Under the pieces are notes generated by a model. It searched no databases and was not told where the DNA came from. It worked only from the letters and a program-made list of their open reading frames with translations. Made by a program: the position numbers and the translations under genes. Below, piece by piece: positions 13,734 through 20,118 of a stretch of 22,570 bases of DNA (its first letter is position 1; the number at the start of each line of letters is the position of its first letter). The stretch covers positions 1 to 22,570 of the IMG/VR virus record IMGVR_UViG_3300009160_002242. The stretch is one strand, 5' to 3'. This DNA comes from a virus.

Positions 13734-15443
13734 TTAATTCATTTCTTTAATATCTACATCCGTTTCAGGGTCAAAATCACTAATTCTTACACTATCGTCT
13801 TCGTCATTTTCATCCTTAGGTTGTATTTTAGTTTTTAACATTTCAAATTTTGCCGCGGTAACAAAGTGACCACTTGCATTATCATTCTCTTCGATTGGAA
13901 ATACACAGTATAAACTTGTATTATCTGGATTACCACCTGTTGTGTATGTCTCAACAATGTAAGTTTTACCTTCATTGTCATTATATAAATCAGTTCCCAT
14001 TTGAACATAGTTAGGTTCAAAAACTATACTATCTTGTTTAACCCACGATGCTTTGTCGTTATAATATAAACCAAATTTTTTCGTTTTTTTACTTTCGTAT
14101 AAAACTAAATTTTTGTTATCTATACTAACTCTAGCAACTATAAACTCATTCGACATTAAATGTTCATAGATATAACCGACTCCAACATCTCCCAATTTTT
14201 GATTAACAGCAGCACCTCTTTCATCTAATCTTAAACCTAAAGACCTAAGTGTGTTATCTAATAACTTAAATTCATTACCAACTTTTCTAATTTCACTCAT
14301 CAACTCATATGATTGATATTTGTCAATCACATTTCTTGCCGTTGTTGAAATAATATATAATGTTCTAAGATCAGTATCCATTCGTTGCCAAGACTTTGCA
14401 GTTGAAATATTCCCACCTCTATCGATGTAAGCTTTTTTCAAATCTCTTCTAACCATTGCAAATTCTAATTTATTTCCTGGTGTTTCATTAAGTCTATTAA
14501 CAATGTCCCTATCAAATAACTCACTCTCATCGTATTTTATATATTTGAATAAATCTCTATGTTCAGCAAGTTGTGGGTAAATTTGAGTAACTTCTTCCCA
14601 TGTTTTAGGTTCATCACCATCATTTAACATACTGGTCATTTTAAACCCAGTATATGGATTACTTCTATAGTCTTTATCTCTTTCACAATATTGTAGTGCA
14701 CATAAATAATATTTATGAACATTAGGATTTGGATTATCTATAGGATTTTTAGATTCATCAATAACAAACCAAAACGTTCTTACTGGTCTATATGTCCCCC
14801 ATAAATTACCACGAGAATCATTAGTATTTCTACCTGTTACACACCATTGTGCTCCACCTAATTTTTTTGTTGTTGATTGTTGATAAAATCCGTATTTAAT
14901 TGCTTCTCTAGCGTCAGAAACATAATGTACTTTAAATCCTTCTTCATTGACCACACTATTACGTTCACTTAACCATAATTTATATGATGCTTTAATTTTC
15001 TCAGGTGTGGAATCTAATTTACCTTTGAATTCATCTTCTTCATCATTACCATTTAAGGTTGCATCTCTAAATTCGTCAAGTAAATCTTCAAATTGTTCTA
15101 AAGTATAACGACCTGGGTCTTTAACGTCATCAAAATTAAACGGAACCAATTTGAACATAGGTTGTCCGTTATTTTGTTTTTGCACCCCATTATTGTCCAA
15201 ATCTGGTACCTTAACACCTAAACCATGTACACCATCCCAACGATGTAGGAACGAAAGAACACCAGGATTGTTTAATGTTAACCCTTTTTGCTTTTCAAAA
15301 AATAACTGTAAATTCTCTTCCGCTCTTTTAATTTGTTGAGGGGTTGGTTCATCACCATACCATTTTTTTAATAGGAAAGCAAATTGCTTCTTATTTTTTA
15401 CTTCCTCAACTAGTACGTCGTACACTAAATCGGTAATATTCAT
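13734..15443 (-). CDS. Second 'WCT' domain protein with leader-like N-terminus
   Basis: A 569-aa protein. The N-terminus MNITDLVYDVLVEEV has the hydrophobic/acidic pattern of the aliphatic leader (L-V-E at 11-13), though less closely. Residues ~165-270 carry the WCT domain in diverged form: FKVHYVSDAREAIKYG, L-G-G-A-Q-W200-C-V-T, then FWFVIDESKNP and YYLCALQYCER. In the protein at 9631 the corresponding elements are W-C-T-T, FIIINK and YQFHFE. Long flanking regions have no recognised domain; the last ~60 residues are acidic. Start ATG 15443 is preceded by TATTTATG, a one-mismatch element. It is probably a paralogue in function of the 9631 protein. Confidence 0.62.
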   Translation of the reverse strand: MNITDLVYDVLVEEVKNKKQFAFLLKKWYGDEPTPQQIKRAEENLQLFFEKQKGLTLNNPGVLSFLHRWDGVHGLGVKVPDLDNNGVQKQNNGQPMFKLVPFNFDDVKDPGRYTLEQFEDLLDEFRDATLNGNDEEDEFKGKLDSTPEKIKASYKLWLSERNSVVNEEGFKVHYVSDAREAIKYGFYQQSTTKKLGGAQWCVTGRNTNDSRGNLWGTYRPVRTFWFVIDESKNPIDNPNPNVHKYYLCALQYCERDKDYRSNPYTGFKMTSMLNDGDEPKTWEEVTQIYPQLAEHRDLFKYIKYDESELFDRDIVNRLNETPGNKLEFAMVRRDLKKAYIDRGGNISTAKSWQRMDTDLRTLYIISTTARNVIDKYQSYELMSEIRKVGNEFKLLDNTLRSLGLRLDERGAAVNQKLGDVGVGYIYEHLMSNEFIVARVSIDNKNLVLYESKKTKKFGLYYNDKASWVKQDSIVFEPNYVQMGTDLYNDNEGKTYIVETYTTGGNPDNTSLYCVFPIEENDNASGHFVTAAKFEMLKTKIQPKDENDEDDSVRISDFDPETDVDIKEMN

Positions 15444-15447
15444 ACTA

Positions 15448-15455
15448 CATAAATA
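15448..15455 (-). promoter_or_regulatory. TATTTATG variant element
   Basis: One mismatch from TATTTATA, 4 bases before the - strand ATG at 15443. Confidence 0.4.
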
Positions 15456-15471
15456 TATAAAAAAACCAAAA

Positions 15472-15825
15472 TTATTGAGATATGATGTTTTCTGATTTTA
15501 TTACATTATTCTTTAAATTACTCAATTCAGTTGTAATTGAACCAATCATCTTTTCAATCATCATGATTTTCATTAAATTTTCAGCATTTACTGATACATT
15601 ACCAATCGTATCACTATTCAAAAATGCCATTTTTAATAAGGTATCATTTTCAATTTTAGAGATTTTTAATTTCTTTCTTTGAAAATACTTTTTAGAATTT
15701 TCACGGGTACAGTCAATACAGTAGTTACTATGACCATCCAATACCAATTTGTTCTTGTAAAAACTATCAAGTGATTTAGGTGTTTTACAACCTGAACATC
15801 TCTTCTCATTTTTCTCTTCTGACAT
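15472..15825 (-). CDS. Small zinc-finger protein
   Basis: A 117-aa protein. Residues 10-39 hold C10-x2-C13 and C36-x2-C39 with the spacing text 'DSFYKNK...DGHSNYC', a zinc-finger type common in phage proteins and in HNH-like nucleases. No catalytic HNH residues follow, so it is more likely a DNA- or RNA-binding protein. The C-terminal ~70 residues are a predicted helix pair rich in Ile, Met and Leu. It may be a regulator. The start codon lacks a TATTTATA element. Confidence 0.65.
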   Translation of the reverse strand: MSEEKNEKRCSGCKTPKSLDSFYKNKLVLDGHSNYCIDCTRENSKKYFQRKKLKISKIENDTLLKMAFLNSDTIGNVSVNAENLMKIMMIEKMIGSITTELSNLKNNVIKSENIISQ

Positions 15826-15863
15826 AAATCTATTTTTTGATTAAGACACAAAAGTAGGTATAT

Positions 15864-15902
15864 TAAAAGAAAAACCCAAATATCATAAAAAATATTTGGG
15901 TA
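15864..15902 (-). terminator. Rho-independent terminator (- strand)
   Basis: Perfect 10-bp stem ACCCAAATAT / ATATTTGGGT (15875-15884, 15893-15902) with an 8-base loop. On the - strand it is followed by TTTTTCTTTT, so it ends the unit of the PG-binding-like and GAF-like genes. Confidence 0.85.
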
Positions 15903-15929
15903 TAACTTATATTAAATTATATTTTAATA

Positions 15930-16295
15930 TTAATTGAATAAACTACTAAGGAAACTAGGTTGCATTTTATCCCATAGTTTATATAAATCAGGTCTTTTTG
16001 ATTTCATAATATCTACAGTATTTGTACCCCAAACCCCATCTCTTGACATGTAATCAATACCTAATAAAGTTTGTAATTTAATAATTGCATCAGACGTTGA
16101 TGAATTTCTACCTGTTTTACCATCAACAACTAATTGTGTAAATGACTTATCCCCTTTAAAAATTTCATTCAAAAATTTTTGAACTGTCATTGTGAGTTTT
16201 CTATTCTCATCTCCTTCTTGTATTTCTTTGGTTTCAGTAATTTGACTATCAATAATCTTCTTAATTTGACTTTCTGTGAATATAAATTTTTTCAT
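15930..16295 (-). CDS. Leader-peptide protein with PG-binding-like domain
   Basis: A 121-aa protein. MKKFIFTESQIKKIIDSQITE is a clear T-E-S-Q leader, ending in I-T-E. Residues ~35-100 have the layout of a PG_binding_1 domain, with hydrophobic LQTLLGI followed by RDGVWGTNTVDIMK (the D-G-x-W-G-x-x-T signature). A short tail PSFLSSLF closes it. It resembles the 2398 protein in combining the leader with this fold. It is probably virion-associated, binding peptidoglycan or another partner. It follows the GAF-like gene by 6 bases, so it shares that transcript. Confidence 0.65.
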   Translation of the reverse strand: MKKFIFTESQIKKIIDSQITETKEIQEGDENRKLTMTVQKFLNEIFKGDKSFTQLVVDGKTGRNSSTSDAIIKLQTLLGIDYMSRDGVWGTNTVDIMKSKRPDLYKLWDKMQPSFLSSLFN

Positions 16296-16301
16296 AATAT
16301 G

Positions 16302-16928
16302 TTATTTTGATTTAAGGTATACTGATAAATATCCAGCTAAACGACTACCTCTTTCAATAAGAAAATCTTTTTGTGTTTGTGTTAGTTTCTTTTTCTCTCT
16401 ATAATCAATCCCCATAGTTCCAATACATCTGTCTGTTACAATATCAAATAACCCAATTGCATATGTTGCATTGGTTCCTGTCGCATCTGCTGCCGATTTC
16501 AAACCACAAGTTGCAACTGTTTCATCTTTAAAATCTGGAATCCATAAATGTTTATTTTCCATAATGTGATTCATTGCTCTTGAATATAACGATAATGGAA
16601 TATCTGTGAATAAATGGATAACACTACCTATTCCAGGTTTAGTATCTTCATACGTAATTGAGAACTTTTGAATTGATTTGTTTGTATGAAGAAAATGACC
16701 ACCATTGTGAAATTGAGTTATCCAAATCCTATCTGCATCTAACATATCTCTAATTTCTGATATTTCGTCAAAAATAACCAAATTTCTTTCAATATCATCT
16801 CTAACGATGTCTTTTGAGATAGGTTTAGATAGTTTAGCTTTTACATACTCAAGTCCCGCTGGACCAACTAATGCTGTAATGACAGCAACTAAAACCATAC
16901 CAAGTAATTCCATTGTGTGTTGTTCCAT
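16302..16928 (-). CDS. Membrane-anchored GAF-like protein
   Basis: A 208-aa protein. Residues ~6-27 (ELLGMVLVAVITALVGPAGL) form one membrane segment, then a basic stretch KAKLSKP. The remaining ~150 residues resemble a GAF domain: an amphipathic helix, a strand-rich centre with the ligand-type run WITQFHNGGHF, ATCGLKSAAD, and a closing strand GTMGIDY before a final helix. GAF domains bind small molecules or act as sensors. An N-terminal anchor next to a lysis gene cluster could suggest a lysis regulator, but that is a guess. An in-frame ATG five codons downstream is an alternative start. Confidence 0.5.
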   Translation of the reverse strand: MEQHTMELLGMVLVAVITALVGPAGLEYVKAKLSKPISKDIVRDDIERNLVIFDEISEIRDMLDADRIWITQFHNGGHFLHTNKSIQKFSITYEDTKPGIGSVIHLFTDIPLSLYSRAMNHIMENKHLWIPDFKDETVATCGLKSAADATGTNATYAIGLFDIVTDRCIGTMGIDYREKKKLTQTQKDFLIERGSRLAGYLSVYLKSK

Positions 16929-16939
16929 AGTAATAATTA

Positions 16940-16947
16940 TATAAATA
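16940..16947 (-). promoter_or_regulatory. TATTTATA element (- strand)
   Basis: Exact TATTTATA on the - strand, 11 bases before the ATG at 16928. It heads the - strand unit 16928-15930. Confidence 0.5.
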
Positions 16948-17011
16948 CCAATATATGAAATAAAAATTTAAATTTACTTAAGATAATAGTCCCTATAACC
17001 CAAATTAATTT

Positions 17012-17040
17012 TTTGATGACAAATAGACATCCTATTTTTG
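17012..17040 (+). promoter_or_regulatory. Flavobacterial-type promoter
   Basis: TTTG (17012-17015), 17-base spacer, TATTTTTG (17033-17040). This fits the reported Flavobacterium consensus TTG-N17-23-TAnnTTTG read by the host housekeeping sigma factor. A second TATTTTTG lies at 17067-17074, with no well-spaced upstream TTG. It points toward the kinase-nuclease operon. Confidence 0.5.
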
Positions 17041-17140
17041 AGTGTTTTTACAATATATGGCTTATTTATTTTTGTTGTCGGGGGACAAAATAAACTTATA
17101 TAAATTAATATACGGGAGATTTCACAAACTCCCTTTTTTT
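17041..17140 (+). ncRNA. Leader RNA or small RNA ending at an orphan terminator
   Basis: Between the flavobacterial-type promoter and the terminator lies about 90 bases without a frame. It contains an inverted repeat TTTTGT / ACAAAA flanking TGTCGGGGG (about 17070-17090). The terminator at 17114 lies ahead of the operon, so transcripts either stop there as a small RNA or read through into it, as in attenuation. Inferred from element order only. Confidence 0.35.
17114..17140 (+). terminator. Rho-independent terminator upstream of an operon
   Basis: GGGAG / CTCCC stem (17114-17118, 17129-17133), possibly extended by TTT/AAA across a bulge, followed by seven T residues. No + strand gene lies upstream within the 230-bp divergent gap. 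Confidence 0.75.
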
Positions 17141-17158
17141 ATGTATATTATATAAAGT

Positions 17159-17710
17159 ATGAGTAAGATAATTAACTTTTTTGGTGGTCCTGGTATTGGT
17201 AAATCCACACAAGCGTCAGGTTTATTTACCGAGATGAAAAAACACCACATGAGTGTTGAATACACATATGAGTTCCCAAAAGAGGTTGCGTGGGAAGGAA
17301 ATGTATCCCAATTGAAGGACCAATTCTTTATTACCGCAAATCAACATAGAAACATTAGTCGTCTTTATGGAAAAGTTGATTACATCATTGTCGATTCACC
17401 TATAGTGTTGGGGTGTTTTTACGAACAACGATACGGAGAGGGTTACCCTGCATCTCATTACGGAATGTCAGGTTTAGGTAATTTTCTTTGGACATTATTC
17501 AAACAATATGACAACATAAACATATTATTAAAAAGAAATGATGAAACATATGATACAAATGGTAGACTTCAGAACTTACAGGAAGCTATTGAAATTGATA
17601 ATGATATTAAGGAAACATTGGATGTTAACAGCATACCTTATAGCGAATTTATTGTTAATAATAATACTGCTTTGGAGATTTACGAGTATTTAAAAGAAAG
17701 CAATTTATGA
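17159..17710 (+). CDS. P-loop ATPase/kinase (AAA_28-like)
   Basis: A 183-aa protein. The Walker A motif G9-G-P-G-I-G-K15-S-T follows a first strand. Further motifs are EYTYEFPKE, a DQF helix, and D-Y-I-I-V-D-S-P-I as a Walker B-like strand. This pattern fits phage P-loop proteins annotated as AAA_28/NadR-like kinases, which phosphorylate nucleosides or related small molecules. The substrate is not readable from the sequence. Its stop overlaps the start of the nuclease (ATGA), so the two are coupled. Confidence 0.75.
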   Translation: MSKIINFFGGPGIGKSTQASGLFTEMKKHHMSVEYTYEFPKEVAWEGNVSQLKDQFFITANQHRNISRLYGKVDYIIVDSPIVLGCFYEQRYGEGYPASHYGMSGLGNFLWTLFKQYDNINILLKRNDETYDTNGRLQNLQEAIEIDNDIKETLDVNSIPYSEFIVNNNTALEIYEYLKESNL

Positions 17711-18366
17711 GGAAAAATTTAGGTTCTTACGTGGGGATTACATTAATGACTATTATGTTATTAACAATCACAGTGTTCACTTTCGCACAAGACGTGGTAG
17801 TGTTAAAACACACAAATTACACTTCACATTATTCAAAATCAAAGAAATATCCTGTGATGGTAGAGTGGTGGATTACAAAGGCAAAAATAGGTTGTCCCAC
17901 CCCATTGGCAAGAAAAGACAATTTCAAACCCGACCCAAAATTACCAAATGAAACTGATTTAATTGAGGATTACAAGGGTTCAGGAACAGATAGAGGACAT
18001 ATGATGCCCGCAGCTGAGAACTTATGTCAAACACCTGCAGTTCAAGATGAGTGTTTTTATTTTTCAAATATGGCGGCACAATATCACTCATTAAACGCTG
18101 GAGATTGGAAAAGTGTCGAGATGTTGGAAAGACAAATATCGTTAGAAAATGACAGTGTTAAAGTTTGGTGTGGTAATTTTGGTGAAGCTAAACGTATAGG
18201 TAAAGTTGCTGTTCCAACTAATTGTTGGAAGGTTATATATGTGGTTAAAACTAAAGAATGGTTATGTTTTTTGTTTGACAATAATACATCAAAACCAGAC
18301 GGTATTAATAACAATAAAGTTGATAAATCTGATATTGAAAAATTAACACATTTTAAATTTAAATAA
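17707..18366 (+). CDS. Secreted DNA/RNA non-specific endonuclease
   Basis: A 219-aa protein with an N-terminal signal peptide: MRKNLGS, then a hydrophobic run (~9-27) and a likely cleavage after FTFA-Q. The mature part is an Endonuclease_NS (Serratia nuclease type) domain. The motif T-D95-R-G-H98-M-M-P provides the general base. N121 (FSNMAAQ), N130 and E138 follow with spacings of 9 and 8, the same as in Serratia nuclease (N110, N119, E127). It would degrade DNA and RNA in the periplasm or outside the cell, perhaps to feed nucleotide supply, reduce lysate viscosity or destroy incoming DNA. Coupling with the kinase fits nucleotide recycling. Confidence 0.9.
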   Translation: MRKNLGSYVGITLMTIMLLTITVFTFAQDVVVLKHTNYTSHYSKSKKYPVMVEWWITKAKIGCPTPLARKDNFKPDPKLPNETDLIEDYKGSGTDRGHMMPAAENLCQTPAVQDECFYFSNMAAQYHSLNAGDWKSVEMLERQISLENDSVKVWCGNFGEAKRIGKVAVPTNCWKVIYVVKTKEWLCFLFDNNTSKPDGINNNKVDKSDIEKLTHFKFK

Positions 18367-18575
18367 TGGTCCCTAAAGAATTGGTAAATTATCAAGACAA
18401 ATTATACTATGTATATAAAAAAATGAAACCTCATCAAATTAAAGATGGGTACATTAATGATATAAAAGAACATTTAAGATGTGATGTTGTTGTTAGAAAT
18501 AAACATAACAACGACGATACTTTCTTATTTTTAATTGAAATTCCTGAAGCGGAGATTGTAAAAGATTTGTTATAG
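18366..18575 (+). CDS. Small protein of unknown function
   Basis: A 69-aa protein whose ATG overlaps the nuclease stop by one base (TAATG), so it belongs to the same operon. It is charged with a central beta-like pair (CDVVVRNKHNNDDTFLFLIEIPE). No signal peptide, so it would stay in the cytoplasm. One possibility is an immunity protein for the nuclease, but nothing in the sequence shows that. Its stop directly abuts the convergent gene's stop. Confidence 0.6.
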   Translation: MVPKELVNYQDKLYYVYKKMKPHQIKDGYINDIKEHLRCDVVVRNKHNNDDTFLFLIEIPEAEIVKDLL

Positions 18576-18968
18576 TTACATGTTCTTCTTAATATGTTTT
18601 AAACATATATTGGTATATTTCTCCTCATTACGTTTAGCTTCTTTCTCCAATGGGTTTTGGGAATAATAATGTGTTTTTTCGTAATTCCTATATTTTGTAC
18701 GAGATTGTAAATAATGTGTATATTCATGAATCATGGTAGCCACAATGTCATGTATGGTGGTGTTATTGGGTAGATACAATGTTATTGTATTTCTCCAAAA
18801 ACAGTAGTTTCCGTAAATTTCAGAATTACCTGATTTTCTTTTCCATTCACTAACTTTAAAGATTAACTTTCTTTTCTTTCTATCACATAGACCAAAATAC
18901 TTCTCACACCACTTCAATGTTTGTTTTGCGTAGTATGTTTTGGACCCTATGTCAATAGTTCTAGCCAT
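18576..18968 (-). CDS. HExxH metalloprotease-like protein
   Basis: A 130-aa protein with a zinc site H81-E82-Y-T-H85 (TMIHEYTHYLQ) in a helix after hydrophobic strands (TITLYLPNN). E108-K-E-A could supply the third ligand, as in SprT-like and minigluzincin families. The domain is small, consistent with a phage metallopeptidase. Substrate unknown. Its start overlaps the end of the upstream gene by 8 bases. Confidence 0.7.
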   Translation of the reverse strand: MARTIDIGSKTYYAKQTLKWCEKYFGLCDRKKRKLIFKVSEWKRKSGNSEIYGNYCFWRNTITLYLPNNTTIHDIVATMIHEYTHYLQSRTKYRNYEKTHYYSQNPLEKEAKRNEEKYTNICLKHIKKNM

Positions 18969-19329
18969 TGTTAGTTTTGTCAGTTTTGTCTACTTTTATT
19001 GTCCTTGTTGTTTTTTTGGTTGTTTTGGTGAACTCATTAACTGCATCAAAATTTTGAGCGATGTCATTCAAAATGGCGGCAAATTCATAATTTTCAATCT
19101 CTTCGTTCTTTTTCCATAAAACTGTAACGAAACTTCTCATCTCAACGTCGGTTAGTTTTGCTCTAACTAATAGAGATTTTTTCATTAGTTTAAATACCAT
19201 ATATAACACCCCCATTTTCTTTTCTTGGGGTAGTGTGAAATAATTACTAACTGTCACATTGGACAAAATGTTGGAACTAACGTTATCTAAAAATGAAATA
19301 AAGGACGGATGATTAATGTTTACTTTCAT
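18961..19329 (-). CDS. Helical protein of unknown function
   Basis: A 122-aa, mostly helical protein with a low-complexity C-terminal tail rich in Lys, Thr and Asp (TKTTKKTTRT, KVDKTDKTNNG). No domain recognised. Its end overlaps the metalloprotease-like gene by 8 bases, so they are probably one unit. A TATTTATT variant lies 18 bases before the start. Confidence 0.55.
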   Translation of the reverse strand: MKVNINHPSFISFLDNVSSNILSNVTVSNYFTLPQEKKMGVLYMVFKLMKKSLLVRAKLTDVEMRSFVTVLWKKNEEIENYEFAAILNDIAQNFDAVNEFTKTTKKTTRTIKVDKTDKTNNG

Positions 19330-19347
19330 GGTTTCTTTGTCGTTTTA

Positions 19348-19355
19348 AATAAATA
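19348..19355 (-). promoter_or_regulatory. TATTTATT variant element
   Basis: One mismatch from TATTTATA, 18 bases before the - strand ATG at 19329. Weak. Confidence 0.25.
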
Positions 19356-19371
19356 CTCTTGTAGGAGTTAT

Positions 19372-19412
19372 AAAATAGAAAAGGGGATAAGTTTTTTATT
19401 TCTTAACCCCTT
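19372..19412 (-). terminator. Terminator of the Nmad1 gene (- strand)
   Basis: AAGGGGaTAAG / CTTAaCCCCTT (19381-19391, 19402-19412; one mismatch) around TTTTTTATTT. On the - strand the stem is followed by TTCTATTTT. It lies 23 bases past the stop of the 19436 gene. Confidence 0.75.
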
Positions 19413-19435
19413 ATTTGATTGTTATTTGTTTTGGG

Positions 19436-19795
19436 TTATTTCCCCCATTTTTCGTTTTTAACCAATTGGGCAATGATGGAATATACAGAAAGGTCTTGGT
19501 AGGTGTCGTCCACAACCTCTCCTACGTTATCCTGACGACCCAAAACGACGAGTTGTTTGATTCTTTGTATCTTATCGTTCATTCTGAACCAAAGACCCAT
19601 TTGAGACAATTTACGGTCTTCCTCCTTACTTAAATCCTTACCTAACGCAATGTTATCAGGACCGTAATTGGATTGTTTTCTACAAAAAGTTTCGTATTGG
19701 TCCCTCATTATTCTTTTGAATTCTTTGGTCATTTCAGGGTATTTCTCTTCAATTTCTTTGATAACCGAATTTACTTGTGGTTTATCTTCTGACAT
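19436..19795 (-). CDS. DUF1599/Nmad1 nucleotide-modification domain protein
   Basis: A 119-aa protein matching the DUF1599 (nucleotide modification associated domain 1) pattern: a helix ending in K40-x2-N-Y-G45, then R71-M-N-D-K-I-Q-R-I, and D97-T-x-x-D-L-S-V-Y-S-I-I. The acidic residues and Lys are the expected active-site positions of this all-alpha NTP-pyrophosphatase-like fold. Such proteins are linked to modified bases in phage DNA. No other base-modifying gene is visible in the window. Confidence 0.8.
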   Translation of the reverse strand: MSEDKPQVNSVIKEIEEKYPEMTKEFKRIMRDQYETFCRKQSNYGPDNIALGKDLSKEEDRKLSQMGLWFRMNDKIQRIKQLVVLGRQDNVGEVVDDTYQDLSVYSIIAQLVKNEKWGK

Positions 19796-19843
19796 ATTTT
19801 ATCTATTTATTATAATATAATGAAAAATAAGGGTAAAACCAAA

Positions 19844-19851
19844 TATTTATA
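19844..19851 (+). promoter_or_regulatory. TATTTATA element
   Basis: Exact TATTTATA, 15 bases before ATG 19867. Confidence 0.5.
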
Positions 19852-19866
19852 TAAAAATATATCCAA

Positions 19867-20112
19867 ATGGCGTCTAAGAAATATCAAGAAATGCAGGCTT
19901 CAGGTGAAACCGCGAAAACACAACAACCTAAACATAAACAACTTATTAAGATGTTGACTTTCAGAGTTGTACCGGCATATTATAAAGAAATCGAAAAGGT
20001 TGCTAATCATCAAGATAAAACTGTATCTAAATTAATTAGAACGTATATCAAAGAAGGTATGAAAAGAGATGGTGAATTAACTGATAGAGAAGAAAAAAGC
20101 ATCGGTGTATAA
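19867..20112 (+). CDS. Ribbon-helix-helix DNA-binding protein
   Basis: An 81-aa protein. A basic, flexible N-terminus precedes MLTFRVVPAYYKEIEKVAN and SKLIRTYIKEGM. This is the layout of a ribbon-helix-helix (Arc/CopG) fold: a strand (LTFRV), helix, turn with T-V-S-K, second helix. It would bind DNA as a dimer and act as a regulator. The next gene follows 6 bases later. Confidence 0.7.
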   Translation: MASKKYQEMQASGETAKTQQPKHKQLIKMLTFRVVPAYYKEIEKVANHQDKTVSKLIRTYIKEGMKRDGELTDREEKSIGV

Positions 20113-20118
20113 TAAATT

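Noticed and set aside
16940-16947. TATAAATA on the + strand as a T4-type late promoter
   Set aside because: It reads in the wrong direction for a + strand gene nearby; the reverse complement fits the local TATTTATA pattern before the - strand gene at 16928.
18084-18395. 103-codon - strand frame across the nuclease
   Set aside because: It is antisense to the catalytic domain of a well-supported nuclease and shows no domain or start signals.
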